Assembly (NCBI GenBank): GCA_014621425.1
Contig: JAANBB010000063.1
Location: 1-64,000 of the forward strand
Source of the DNA: Cylindrodendrum hubeiense
Taxonomy: Eukaryota > Ascomycota > Sordariomycetes > Hypocreales > Nectriaceae
DNA: 64,000 bases
Direction of reading: 5' to 3'
Positions 34,276-46,293 of this stretch are shown one piece after another. A program made the translations under genes and the position numbers. The notes beneath the pieces were generated by a model. It made no database searches. It saw only the letters and a list, made by a program, of their open reading frames with translations, and was not told the origin of the DNA. Each line of letters begins with the position of its first letter. Position 1 is the first letter of the stretch.

Positions 34276-35748
34276 ACATGACGCGTGAATGCCCCCTGAA
34301 CGACGAGATGATTTGCTTTTGGCGTGCTGGCGTATCAGGTATCTCCTACATACGAGGGATTGATTTTGTTAGAAGTAAGTTAGAATTCAGCGACACTAGG
34401 TCCAATCACTACTCGAAGAATAAAGATTATAATGGAAGCAGCATGAGCAGAGTGTGAACAATGAACCATTTGCCTACCCTACCCAACTTCCATTGTATTT
34501 TTTCCAAGGCCAACAATCTGCTATACTTTGTCACGGCTGGATGATTTTGGGATGAGGTTCGTAATCATACAGCCTGTCCTTCGTGTTGTCTTACTTCCCC
34601 GCCGAGACCAACCACGCTACCCTACACTAACTTTTGCTGCTGGTTGGTGGGGTTATTTTTGCCGAGTGAGCGTTTCTGCCTATCGTATGACGAGACTATT
34701 CGTTTGGCCAGCGTAGGCCGGTTGGTGGGCTTTCGCTACGACATTCGTACCTTGTGGGAGGCTAACGATGAGCCGTGTGTGAAAATACCGATAATTATAC
34801 AAGCAAGCGATAAGTGGCGGGTTCATCAATGAATCGAGTCGAGGTGTCGGAGACTCTATAAGGCTACTGTAGAGCTTCTAGCGTAAATTTACTAGCGAGA
34901 TGAACTAGAGAGAGATGGGGCGAGGAAGAGAACGCCCCATTAGCCTAGCTTGCGGCGCGAATTCCGAACGCGAATAACGACGAAGGAATAAATCGGTTCC
35001 TGATGTGCAGTTATACAGAAGTATAGTGTGCTCCTGCTGACTTGTTGTATTGATATTGATGGCAGATCTCGAGAGGTGATCTCCCCTCCCTCCACCATTT
35101 ACAGTTTCACGGGCCGCCTTTTCCAGGCACCTGGACGTGCTGAAGAGAATCCCCAGACGTAGTGGGGCAGGGCTGGGAGCCTGAACTCAGAGTTGGCGAA
35201 TCCCTCGGCAGATTCCAGGAGGATATGAAGGAGAGTTCGATCGAGCCCTGGGCCTCTCAAAGCTACTGCAGATGCAAGGCCACTTCAGACGGGCGGCTTG
35301 CATACTAATGAGAGCTGCAATGGGAGCTAGCGCACGGACCCTCCACAAGCCCCCAACTTAGTGCTCTTCTCGACCGGCTGCGCAGGGGACGACTTTCCAA
35401 ATGATCACCAACAGGGATGTCTTATCTTGTCAAACAAGTGATGAGGCCTGTAATCCTGCACATTTCATCACTCCCCCTATATCCCGTTTGCGCCTCGTTA
35501 TTGTCTGCGATGAAACCAGAACATTGTTCGCTATAGAGTTTTTGCAAGCATTCCCAACTGTTGTAGAGTAGTCCGCTTCAAGCGATACTAGACCTGATAA
35601 GGTGTAGCCCACCATGTATGTCTCTGGGCTGTCTTAAAGTCATTCCCACACCACCCTCCCTTGAGCGTCACAGATCTTTCTTCCCTTTTCATCATCTCCT
35701 GCGCGATACCGACACTACCTCCCGCACGCAAGGGGAGCACTTACAACC
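34276..35748. other. Gap sulfate permease / amino-acid permease
   Basis: 1.47 kb without a supported gene. It includes repeat copy B (34599-34685). The region 34850-35100 has an LTR-like feel (short direct motifs, AATAAA-like signal) but no provable terminal repeats. The last few hundred bases are the permease promoter. Confidence 0.4.
34599..34685 (+). repeat. Dispersed repeat, copy B
   Basis: Contains GCCGAGAC, ACGCTACCCTA, TGCTGCTGGTTGGTGGGG and GTGAGCGTTTCTGCC, aligned with copy A at 30140-30225 in the same orientation. The two copies bracket the sulfate permease gene. Confidence 0.55.
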
Positions 35749-37768
35749 ATGTCCTGTGATAGCAAGGATGCTGAGATGTACGAGATAAAGCCCAACGGTG
35801 CGGCTGGAAGGGAACATGGAGTTACTTGGGATGTATCGGATGAGGAAGCCGCCCCCCGGCCGAGGCCCACGAGCTGGGTCGATGGTTTCCGACGCGCCGA
35901 GACGCTACATGTCATTTCTCACAAAACTCCATACATACAGACTGCCCCTCCGGATATGCACGCCGGCATGGGGAGCCACCACTACGACTTGGGCGCCGCA
36001 AACATCAAAACAGCCAGCACAGCCCTCGCAAGGGAATTGAAGGGACGGCACTTGCAGATGATAGCATTTGGAGGCTCTATCGGTATGTTTAAATCAAGGA
36101 TGAGAAATCTTCCGGGATGCTTGCTCTAATGCTGATTACTTATTGTAGGAACTGGCGTCTTCGTAGCCTCTGGCGGCTCCCTTGCCATCGGCGGACCGGC
36201 CAGCCTCTTTCTGGCATTTTTCCTCCATGGCATCTTTCAGTATAGTACGATGCAGTCACTGGGTGAACTTTGTGTCGCTTTCCCTGTTGCTGGTTCATTT
36301 TCCTCTTTTTCTACCAGATTTCTGGATCCCTCTTGGGGCTTTGCTATGGGATGGAAGTAAGTCCAATATTTCATCTGGCGATAACATTATCGAGCTAGAT
36401 CTTGTCCTCAGGTCTGATACATGAACTAACGTCTCATTTATTCAGCTACTGTCTACAATGGCTCTTTGTTTTACCAATGGAAATCATTGCAGGAGCCTAT
36501 ACCATCAATTACTGGGATGGATACTTGAGCAAAGCTATCTTTGTCGCGGTGTTTCTTGCTTTGATCATGATTATCAACCTCTTTGGCGTCAAGGCATATG
36601 GCGAGGCAGAATTTGTCTTTTCAATTATTAAAATCATGGGTGTTGTTGGTTTTATGTGAGCCAAGTCTTCTGACAGTATTTACTCTTTTTGGGGCTAACG
36701 CATCACAGCTTACTTGGCGCAGCCATCAACGTTGGAGGCCATCCAGACAGCGGCTATATAGGATGGCAGTACTGGCATGATCCTGGCGCTTTCAACAATG
36801 GCTTCAAGGGTTTCTGTACTGTCATGGTCAACTCATCTGGTGCCTTTGCAGGTACTGAACTTATTGGCCTAGCGGCAGCCGAGGCTGCCAATCCCCGAAA
36901 GTCCCTGCCCTCAGCTATCAAGCAGGTCTTTTGGCGTATTTCCATCTTCTACTGCACTGCGCTATTGCTCATTGGGCTCCTAGTACCATATACGGATCCT
37001 CGTCTTCTAGGCTCAACGAGTAGCTCGGATGCACTAGCAAGCCCCTTTGTCATCGCCATTGAGAGTGCGGGCATAACGATTGTGCCTAGCATTATGAACG
37101 TTATAATATTGATCGCAGTGGTATCAGTCGGCAACTCTGCGGTTTACGGCTCCTCTCGAACCCTACTCGCTCTAGCCGAACAGTCACACGCCCCTCGGAT
37201 ATTTGCATACGTCGATCGACAAGGCCGGCCTGTGGTAGCTATTCTGCTGGCATGCCTGATTGGCCTCCTAGCTTTTCTAGCGGACGTGGAAGAAAATGCC
37301 ATTATATTTAGCTGGCTTCTCTCAACCAGCGGTCTTTGTATGCTTTTTACCTGGGGTAGTATTTGTCTCTGCCACATCCGTTTTCGAAAGGCCTGGGCGT
37401 ATTCGGGCCATTCCTTAGAACAGCTCCCCTTCCGCTCATCAGTCGGCGTCAATGGGTCGTGGTTCGCATTTGCAGGATTTGCTATGATCCTTGTCGCGCA
37501 GGTTTGGATTGGCATTTGGCCCCTCAGCGTGCCAAATACCCCTGGTGCCAGGTGCCAGGCTTTCTTTCTCCGCGCCATGGCTCTTCCTATTGTACTGGGT
37601 TCCTACATGGTGCATAAGCTATGGTTTCGGACGCAACTTGTCCGAACCGCCAAGATGGACATTAACACAGGTCGACGTTATTTCCGTAGCCATATCACTA
37701 ATGAGCAGGAACGGGAGGAACAGCTTAGTTGGCCACTTTGGAAAAAGGTCTACAACTTCCTTTGCTAA
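35749..37768 (+). CDS. Amino-acid permease (YAT/APC family)
   Basis: Exons 35749-36082, 36149-36356, 36446-36655 and 36709-37768 (introns 66, 89 and 53 bp) give about 603 aa. After a hydrophilic N-terminus the first helix carries the family motif GRHLQMIAFGGSIGTGVFVASG, split by intron 1. Twelve membrane segments are expected. Other typical stretches are GTELIGLAAAEAANPRKSLPSAIKQVFWRI and SSRTLLALAEQSHAPRIF. The C-terminus (MDINTGRRYFRS, WPLWKKVYNFLC) matches fungal general amino-acid permeases. It imports amino acids by proton symport at the plasma membrane. Specificity cannot be read from the sequence. Confidence 0.92.
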
Positions 37769-40108
37769 GTTACCTCTTAGTGATTAGGTTAAAAATAATA
37801 ATGAGATGAAGGGTTAAGATTAGAGAATTCTCCATCATATATCAAGCTATATGAACTTTGTTATTTAAACTACCCTCCTTCAGGATCCAGGATCCGTGGT
37901 GCCCAGTGCTAAAACGGCATTTGATTTGATTATTCTTCTCCTTTGGGAGCGTATTCTACCTGAGATTATCCCCGCGAAAATTATTGTAATTCCATTGATG
38001 CGTACGGATAGACATATCTGATCACAAGCGCTACCATAGGCAGAAAGATAAGCTGGCGAGATTTTACGGACATTGTGTTTCCACTCTACGGAGGCTCTGC
38101 ACAGGCGTCGTACGAAATTCGTGTCTTCGGACATATGAATTCCTTGTGGAATGTGAGACGACATTTGATTTACCACCCTGGTATCAGTGAGACATCATTA
38201 TCAGTGCCAAAGATTGCACATCACTGCTGCGAGAGACTCCACGTCTAGAAAATACTGTTTCTATGATCATGGCACAGCATGCCGTGATGTCTCAGAGTAG
38301 AACACCCGGACTGCGTCAGGTTGGCCTTAAAACCAATGCGACCACCGGAAAGGTATGATCGAGGAATGCTGGGGAATTGACCAAATTTATTTACAGGGGA
38401 ATAATCTTCTCATAGCTTAATGAATCCATATGGAGCCTTGCCCTTGTCCTTGTAGTGAGTTGCTGACAGATCCCGCTCCCTTGCTGAGCTTCTTGCAGTT
38501 TAGAAGACAATCCTTAGTGGTATATAGCTGATAGGACGAAGGATGAGAGCAGGGGGTTGACAGCCTGTCTTAGATTCTATATTTGATGGAATATGAAGTA
38601 GTCTTAGTTCGAAGTTGCAGATCAAAACGCTGCCAACTTTGAACAGGCCGGTAGTATCTACCAGAATGGGATCGGCAATGCTTGCGTAGTGAAGCCGGGT
38701 ATTTTGCCGCTTTAGGCACGGAAACCGGGAGCGCAGGTGGGGCCGGGACGGAGGTCCGATAAACGGGGAGGTCTGCTGCTGGAAGTCGGAAATGGGGGCC
38801 ATCAGCCATCGATCATCATCATTGAGATATCCAGGTGGAAGGAAGAGGACTCTTCTAACTATTTTTTAGCAGATGTATTTTCTTTGATTCCGTATTACTT
38901 GTATCAATCAACACTTTCCGCTTAATTTGCTGCCAACATCATTCATGCCTACGTCTTCAAGGCCAGGGAAAGCTTCACCGCATCAGGTTTTCAACACATT
39001 TCCAACTGAGAATATCACCGCCTATGCTACCTCACATCTCATTATATGCTTTCCTTCTCATACACCCTTACATCAATTCTGTACAGTCGACAGCTCTAGC
39101 TGGGCCAACGCACGTATCTGAGCCAGAGAGACTAGCTGAAGACGCTTGATCGGTAAGATTATGTGGGGTGGGTATCAAGTCGGGTGTTGACGATTCTTTT
39201 CCCGCCGCTTTAGTATAGTCTATGGAAGAGCAATGGGCTTGAAATTACCCAGATGAGAAAATATCTGCAATATTCCTTTTCAGCTATCTTGAAGATACTC
39301 AGAAGTTGTGCTGATGGGTTAAAAGGCTTGATTTGCTCATTTATGGATTAAGGTAAATTTTAAAAGGAGGAGACGGAGCTCTCTGCGGCGCCTCTAAATT
39401 CGTATGCGTGGCAGATTAAAATTCCTGTTCTGACAGTTTATGTCTTGCGGGACAGCCAACTTTTGTCGTCTCGCCGAGACAATAGTATCAAAAACTCTAA
39501 TGGGATTTGATTAAGTCAAAGCATCTCTCTCACCCCCAATGACATGCCACCTACTGCTAATACCCCTTAAATTGACATGTCGGCCAGTTTAAGCACAATA
39601 CCCCTGCTTATCAGTATTTGGGTCAAATCTTCGTACCCTAGCAATACCAGGGTCAACATCCAGGTAAGACTCATCTTCACAGCCAAGCAATTGGCATTTA
39701 TAGGAGATAATTTACTTACTTCTGGCCGATCTATATCAGGAAACCTACCCTGCTGTATCCGACTCGTCCTCAAAGGCTCACCAAGCTGTGCTTGCAGGCA
39801 TACCACACTCATTACGTTCAGATATCGAAATCCTTGGATACGTGCAGACAAAATTGTGATGGAACAGTAGATTTGTCTTAGGAGAGAGGTGTGGCTCCTA
39901 CATAAGCCAAGTTAACTTGGTCAGGTGCGACACTTGTGGTATTTGATCAACATGCCAGAAATTTAATGGCCTCTTCTTCTGGTCGACATACTCGTGGGAA
40001 TAAATACATGTATCCCACCGTGACACTGCTAGAAAATCCCCTACCATCTGCGTCTGACCATCTAAACACTCGCCATCGTTTATCATTGACCATATTTCCA
40101 AGCTCACT
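37769..40108. other. Gene-poor AT-rich gap
   Basis: 2.3 kb in which I find no supported gene, RNA gene or clear repeat. Only short ORFs without recognisable motifs occur, and the composition is AT-rich. Confidence 0.4.
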
Positions 40109-40618
40109 ATGCAGATCTCCACAATCTTCTTCCTGTGCTTCGCCACAGTGGCGATGGCACACGATGGACCTCTGGTATGGTACCAATTTAACCCAGTTAT
40201 TCAACTACTTCTTCCATCAGTGCTGTGACTAATTGACATTGAATGCGATAGGCTGTTCTTTTGAACGGCCCGTATTATACTGGACTTAGCAAGCCAATTG
40301 GCCCCAGTAATGCATGTGTTCTGATTACTGGGCAGCTGTAGGTTCGGCCCATACCTCCGCACGAACATCTCACTAACAAGCACTAAGTCGCGATAAAGCC
40401 ATGTCAATCGTTATGTGGCCCGATGTTGGGTGTGAGCTATTTTAGTATGTGACGACCTTGAAGAATTTGCCCTCAAGAATCTCTAATACTCCAATGCTAA
40501 TTTGTGATAATGTAGTGACGACAAATGCTCGAAACTTAAGGTTCACATCAAGGAATCTGCGCCGACTCTCCCTAATCCGCCTACCTTGCGGTCCATCCGA
40601 TGCACCTCCACTGAGTAG
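40109..40618 (+). CDS. Small secreted cysteine-containing protein (four tiny exons)
   Basis: I assembled this gene from exons 40109-40174, 40252-40337, 40388-40444 and 40516-40618. The three introns (77, 50 and 71 bp) all have GT-AG ends, and the exons join in phase to 103 aa. Exon 1 is a clean signal peptide (MQISTIFFLCFATVAMA). The mature part of about 86 residues has four cysteines (in SNACVL, VGCELF, DKCSK and IRCTS), enough for two disulfides. The motif SIV...GCELFYDDKC loosely recalls beta/gamma-crystallin-like small secreted proteins of Aspergilli. No exon exceeds 35 codons, so ORF length filters miss it. The function is unknown. A secreted effector-like or antimicrobial role is possible but unsupported. 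Confidence 0.72.
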
Positions 40619-41926
40619 TATTAGTGCCAATAGCGTAAGTGATTATATGAACCATCATTAGAATATAACAGCCAATTGACACCTAATTAGAGTGCGAGGA
40701 GGAGTGCGAGTAGTCATACCCTACTGATGCCTGAGTAACGAGGTAGTCTCCGAGCAGTTGCACGCCATATTAGTCTATTAGACAGCAACTCAGAGACATC
40801 CATAGTAAATGATTTCTCATTTTTTACATCTTAATTGACACATGTGGTTTGCATGAGAATCAAACTATTGGCATATCATATGTGTGAATCGGAAATCGGA
40901 TTGGAACAGGCTCAAGTTTCCTAATGCCGGTCGGCGGGTTGTCTAACAAACAAAATGCCACCAGAGCTTCGAAACCACTGGGATTGAAGCCCTGGCTACT
41001 AGATGCTACCAACTCCTCAAATCGAGCCGGTTCATAAGCCCGTCGTATATTGGAAATCCACTTCTGTGGTCAGTTCGATGTGACAAATACGATACGTACT
41101 GAAATCAACACGTTCCCATTGCTTTTGTGGCTTCACACAGCAGCTCCCTTCGAAAAAGTTCATGCTACGACTACGATGTAACTATGAGAGCTTCATTTTT
41201 AGGCGCAGAACCGCATTTTCGATAATGACATTTTATATCATCAAAGCCGTAATGGCTTCACATGGGGGGCTTTGTTAGGATGTCCGGCCCAGCGTCGTAA
41301 CTAGGTAAGGAGAGCCGGATCTGTACGGATAACTAGGAAATGCCTCACAGGACTAGATCAATATAATCATCAGCTTCCAGGTCCACCTCTATTGAATACT
41401 AGACATTCTTGATCGCAAGCTCCGCATGTGATCTAACAGCACCTTATCTTCTACGCATTTCTCCTCTGCCTAAAAGGTTCAGATTCAGGTTTTATTCCTA
41501 CTCGGTTTTAGCCGCCATTCCACATCAGCCATGCCCGGAACGGGGTTTGGCCAACAGCCGAAGCGCTATGAAGATTATCTGTAGCGCCCCCCTTCGCCTA
41601 CGCTGTTTGGCGTTTGGCTAGCTAGGAAGCTAACTGCGTGCCTAATAAAAGACCATGTAACTCGGTCCGTTTGACTCTATCGCCGCGGTCAGGTATTGAA
41701 TCACGTGCAGCTTAGTCACGTGTGATGTTCTGGATCTGACCGGGTCTGAAATACGATCCACACCTATCGTGGTGCTGGAGATGGCTGCCTAATACTCGCG
41801 CCTCGTATTCTCAAGCTTCTATCATCCTCTGCTTGCATTCCTTCTGTCGCCGGATGTCTTTGTTTTTGTTTTATCTCGCAAGCTCTTTGAATAACAAGCC
41901 TGCCTTTTGTCGCAGGATCATTCATC
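40619..41926. other. Gap upstream of second regulator
   Basis: 1.3 kb with no supported gene. It is presumably the promoter of the regulator at 41927 in its last part. Nothing else is recognised. Confidence 0.4.
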
Positions 41927-43519
41927 ATGACTCCTGGACTGAATCTTGCGCCAAAGAGAACTCGAGAAAGTACGTCCAAAGTTCGAACTGGATGCGGCAC
42001 TTGCAAAGCTCGTCGAGTGAAATGCGATGAATCAAAACCTATCTGTCGACGTTGCGCCGTTGGAGGTCGAAAATGCGAGTACAATACCGCACGTGCAGCA
42101 CCACGACGAAACGTGATCACGATATACCTGCCTCCTACTCGAAGTCAGCCGGTATTCTTCTTAAATGACCGCGGCCTCGACTTCTTCCACCAGAATCTAG
42201 GTGCGAGGTTGGACGGACAATTCGATTCAAAATTCTGGAGCAGGCTTGTATTGCAACTATCACACTCTGAGCCATCTATTCGACATGCCGTATCAGCCAT
42301 CAGCATCATTTATCAAGACGTCGAATTATCTTTACAGCATCCGGCAGGCTATGTTAATGCGAATCCCGAGGCTGAACAGGAGTGGAACACGGCAGTTAAG
42401 AGACTATCAGCTCGAATTCAAGCGTATCCCAACTCGGACTTAGTACCTTTAGTCTGCTGCCTTCTGTTCACGTGTATCGAGTTCCTCAGGGGCGATGTTG
42501 AATCTTCTATGCTTCACGTTCAGAGTGGACTCAATATTCTAGCCGCGCTCCGTCGAAACAGCGATGAAGCCCCAGATCCAGGGTCCAATCTATCGTCTAA
42601 CGATCTCAAAGCCATCGAAGATCACATCATTCCGATGTTCTTACGTCTGAATGTAGTCTGTTCTCTCGCTGGTAGAATAACTCCGCCAATGTACGCTCCT
42701 ACAGCTAAAGAAAGCTCTCCTCAGGAAAACCTTACGGATTCTAGACGACAGCTTTTCGAGATCTCAGATACCTGCATCCGATTCATTGGCGAAGCCAGTC
42801 TCAAGGCAGCTATGTTCCAAATTGACTTCGACACTCTCGTTGAACAGGTTAAACTTCAAACAAGGCTAGACGCGTGGTGCGACCAGCTACACGAACTTAT
42901 TGACCGAATGCAGGCTGCCGGCAACCCGGCGAAACGGGATGCACTCAATCTGCTTTTGATACACTACAAAGTCATTTATATATGGATGCGAGTCTGCACC
43001 ACAGCTGGGGAATCGGCCACAGACTCTTACTACACCGACTTTGAAGAGCTTGTGCATTACGCGGAACAAATCACCAAGCCAGGCGTGGGAATGGCAACAC
43101 CGCAACCGCTGTCTTTCGACATGCAAATCCTGGGGCCTCTGTACTATACCGCGCTGAAATGCCGTCATCCTGCAATACGAAGACGCGCGCTGGAAATGCT
43201 GCAATTGGCACCTCGACGGGAAGGGCTCTGGAATGGACATTACGCCTACGTAACTGCCAAAAGAGTGATCGAGCTGGAAGAAAGGCATCTCAACGGGCAA
43301 GAGTTGCCAGACGAGACTTCGAGATTGCATGGTCTCCCCCTGCCAGATGATACGTCACGGATCTACAACCTGGGAAAGGTACCTTTTGGCTTTCGGAAGT
43401 TTAACCACAGCATCGTGCCTAGCCCGGCTTACCCAGGCACGCTCGAAGCTGTGTTCCAGACAAAGCCGTGGGGGCTATTAGGAGAGTGGCAGAACTTCAC
43501 GGAGTATATCAAGTTATGA
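41927..43519 (+). CDS. Zn2Cys6 transcription factor, second regulator
   Basis: A single exon of 530 aa. The zinc cluster spans residues 23-50 (CGTCKARRVKC, CRRCAVGGRKC; CX2CX6CX6CX2CX6C), followed by a basic linker. The rest is the helical fungal-specific regulatory region (DUF3468-type layout) with VPLVCCLLFTCIEFLRGD and MLHVQSGLNIL. This subgroup is common in Aspergilli and its targets are mostly unknown. It lies 12 kb from the PKS and separated by two permeases, so a role in the cluster is unlikely. It could regulate its RTA1-like, MARVEL or Cas1p neighbours. Confidence 0.9.
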   Translation: MTPGLNLAPKRTRESTSKVRTGCGTCKARRVKCDESKPICRRCAVGGRKCEYNTARAAPRRNVITIYLPPTRSQPVFFLNDRGLDFFHQNLGARLDGQFDSKFWSRLVLQLSHSEPSIRHAVSAISIIYQDVELSLQHPAGYVNANPEAEQEWNTAVKRLSARIQAYPNSDLVPLVCCLLFTCIEFLRGDVESSMLHVQSGLNILAALRRNSDEAPDPGSNLSSNDLKAIEDHIIPMFLRLNVVCSLAGRITPPMYAPTAKESSPQENLTDSRRQLFEISDTCIRFIGEASLKAAMFQIDFDTLVEQVKLQTRLDAWCDQLHELIDRMQAAGNPAKRDALNLLLIHYKVIYIWMRVCTTAGESATDSYYTDFEELVHYAEQITKPGVGMATPQPLSFDMQILGPLYYTALKCRHPAIRRRALEMLQLAPRREGLWNGHYAYVTAKRVIELEERHLNGQELPDETSRLHGLPLPDDTSRIYNLGKVPFGFRKFNHSIVPSPAYPGTLEAVFQTKPWGLLGEWQNFTEYIKL

Positions 43520-44055
43520 TGCAGTGGGTATTGGTTGTTAGTTGTTCTAGAAGTAGAAAGCGCTATCTATAATATGACTTCGAAGGTTTCCAACCAAGAC
43601 TCCCGCCGTCAATATAGTGACCAAAAACGCCTGCTAATCCTAACTATATTGTTGATCGAGCTGATACATAGACCTCGATAAGTTCTAAATGCACCACAAG
43701 AAAATCTAATCCGATATTCTACACTCGCACTTTCACACTCAGCCGAACAACTTTAAGGGTGTCAGATCCATTCCGACATAATGGTTGCGATACTGCTGCG
43801 GTTAGTTAAGTGATCGCATATTCATTCCATTCCTTTATATATGAGACTGCTGTCCCCTGATATCTTAGAGGAGGCAGGTTTTAGCTACTATCGCGAGTAG
43901 ACCCTACGTGACTACACTACGGCCTCGCTACGATCGCTCCTAGCACCCTGATCCCACCCTTATTTTGAGAAAGGGTTATACCTCCGTTGTAAGTGAATGT
44001 ATTCCACATACGAGCTGCTCGTGGAAAAAGCAGCTTTTCAAGACTGCTTGACCGA
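43520..44055. other. Convergent gap
   Basis: 536 bp between the regulator and the RTA1-like gene. No feature is recognised. Confidence 0.4.
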
Positions 44056-44993
44056 TCAAGCCGCGCTGCTCAACTTGCCACCAAATGCAATAGCAGGGTG
44101 CAATACCGTCATCGCAAGCACTGCCAGGAAAATCATCGGCCTCTCCAAGATCATAAGAGACACCTTGCCATTAGCAATGGACCCATTGAAAGCTTGCTGT
44201 AGCTCTGCAATACGATTTACCGCACGGATGAAGACGAGCATAACAGCCGCGCCGAGCGCATACTGGAACCAAGTGAACTTCTTCGTGTCCCTCAGCTCGA
44301 CGAAGAGTTCGCCCTTGGCGCTCGCACTCGTCCTGTGTAGGCGGAATACGAGTTACAAGCACAATCCCACGAAAATAAGCAACGAGACGACTTGAAGCAC
44401 AACACCAACGACCATGATGGTCCTTCCTGTCTCGCTCCCGGAGTAGTCATCGGGTGTGGCTGCCAGCTCGCCGCGGGCACCTTGCAGGACGAGCGAGATG
44501 GAGTCGCATGTTATAAATGTGATTGCGTAGGTGCGCAGGCTGAAGCGGGAGATTTGATGGTTGTACACGATGATTATGCGGGAGAGGCAGAGGCAGAGGG
44601 TGCCGGCGAGGAAGGCGGGTGCGATTGTCAGGGGAATGAGATAGCTATGAGGGTTGTCAAGACCCTGTTCTCGGATTTGGACGGGATGGAAGATTGAGGG
44701 GGAGAAGAATGCGTACGTGATCAAATTGATGAAGTTAAATGGGTTGTCATGTGGCATGATTCTGCCGGCATATCCAACAGCCTCGAGAATTGAACCACAG
44801 ATCATGCCGACCATGAATCCCCAAGTCTTGAACTTAATTCCGAGCCCGAGCTGCACGAGCATAAGCAGGCCAAAAACAGCAGCATAGACGGCATTGACGG
44901 CAAGTGTGGGTAGATAGTCCACCTAAGCGCAGCTGAGGGGACATGTCCCCACGTGCAGTTGACAATGCTGTGGAGAGAACAAGAGTCTGGCAT
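44056..44993 (-). pseudogene. RTA1-like lipid-translocating membrane protein, in-frame stop
   Basis: Minus-strand exons 44993-44964, 44922-44717 and 44644-44056 (introns 41 and 72 bp) would give about 274 codons, close to the normal RTA1 length. The family core is clear: YLPTLAVNAVYAAVFGLL, KTWGFMVGMICGSILEAVGYAGRI, then ITCDSISLVLQGARGELAA and RIAELQQAFNGSIANGK. RTA1/RTM1 proteins are seven-helix membrane proteins linked to lipid-toxic stress resistance. A single TAA at 44355-44353 interrupts the frame after FVGLCL, while the same frame continues with family-like sequence to the end. No canonical intron of usable length removes it. It is either a recent pseudogene, a sequencing error, or a truncated protein lacking the last helices. 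The first 10-codon exon is tentative. Confidence 0.75.
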
Positions 44994-45676
44994 CTTCGCT
45001 GTAAAGTTGAAAAGATGAGAGTTAAATTGTAGAGCGAGGAAGAAGAAAAAATAATGAGAGGCTCGTGGCTATAATATCTAGCATTTTGGGTTTGATAAAT
45101 TGATCTGGGTCCATCACCATTCTCTCCACCTGCGCGGCCTTGACATCGACTCTCTGCATGCCTTCGCGGCTCCAGCCCAAAAGAGGTTAGATATTTACGA
45201 GAATCCTTGCCGCATGGCTAGCAGACATGATTCGCCTAAGTCAGCAGGGACTCGACGCGCTACCTAGCTGCGGGTAATCAAAGCTGTCTAAGCGACGACT
45301 CTTGATTGGCCACCTGGGCGAGCATCTCGTAACTGTCTAACCCAAAATACATCTCGTATCGGTCTAACTAGAAAGGGAGAGCGCCTTCAAACATGCATTT
45401 GGGCGGGAACCAGGGGACCAAGTTCATCTATTTATTCTTCTTCGCTGTGTTCCTCTGTTCTTCAGTTATTTCGGCATGCCTGTCACCTCCTCCCAAACTC
45501 GACCATATATCCCTTTACAAAACTCGTGCGCTGTCTGCGTTCGTTGGCAAAACTGGGATCATTTGCGCTACACAGCACTAGATATCATTTCTCGGGAATT
45601 TGATTGTACGAGAGACGGCCGTGCCCTCTTTTAACAGCAAGTTTGGACTCTACAGGTTTCTCTTTGCTAAACGACG
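44994..45676. promoter_or_regulatory. Bidirectional region RTA1-like / MARVEL-like
   Basis: 683 bp between divergent starts. A 62-codon ORF at 45393-45581 begins with a hydrophobic stretch but has no other support. Confidence 0.35.
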
Positions 45677-46293
45677 ATGTCGGTCAAGGGATCGCCGCAC
45701 AGCATGGCTATGAACATAGCGGCGAGTAGAAAGGTTAACTTTGCCCTGCGAGCGCTGCAGTTCATATTCGCCATCATAGTCATGGGAACAGACGGCTACG
45801 GTACGAAGAACTAATATATCCCAATCTGTCGACGCACCGTTGAGACTGACCTCATCGCCCAGCTATCCACGTGTTTCGCGGCCACACTGTCTACGAACAA
45901 TTCGAGTTCGGCAACTTCTACGATTACTACGGCGTCCCTGATGCATGGGGCTTCTTAATGTTCTGTGCTGCGTGGACATTTCTGGGCGTCATCTTCCTCC
46001 TAATTGCTGGAATCAGCTTCGCGGATCATGCAGTGATTGGCTACATTCGTGTCGCCGTCGAGGCTGTGGCTCTCCTCTCATGGCTTGCTGGTTTCATTGC
46101 TGTGGCTGTTGAAATAGGGAGCAATACATGTCCGGCAGAAGAGAACAGCTGCGGGATACTCAAGGCGGCGACAGTCTTTGGGGCGTTGGAATGGCTGCTA
46201 TTCGTGATTACCACCATCCTGACTATCAAGCTCGTCTTCAGCAGCACTCGCCGGCCAAGTAATTCTAAGACCAGTCCCGCTATACCTATTTGA
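45677..46293 (+). CDS. MARVEL-like four-helix membrane protein
   Basis: Exons 45677-45800 and 45863-46293 (62-bp intron) give about 184 aa. Four hydrophobic segments are visible (around ALRALQFIFAIIVMG, AWGFLMFCAAWTFLGVIFLLIAG, VAVEAVALLSWLAGFIAVAVEIG and ALEWLLFVITTILTIKLVF), with short loops and charged ends. This is the layout of fungal MARVEL-domain proteins, which associate with membrane microdomains. Two cysteines in the last loop (NTCPAEENSCG) could pair. The exact function is unknown. Confidence 0.82.

Noticed and set aside
34850..35100. Possible solo LTR of a retrotransposon
   Set aside because: It has LTR-like motifs near an AATAAA-type signal, but I could not find paired terminal repeats, a target-site duplication or a second copy in the window.
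45393..45581. 62-codon ORF with a hydrophobic N-terminus
   Set aside because: It resembles a signal peptide but the remainder has no pattern, no supporting introns and no conserved features. It lies in the upstream region of the MARVEL-like gene.
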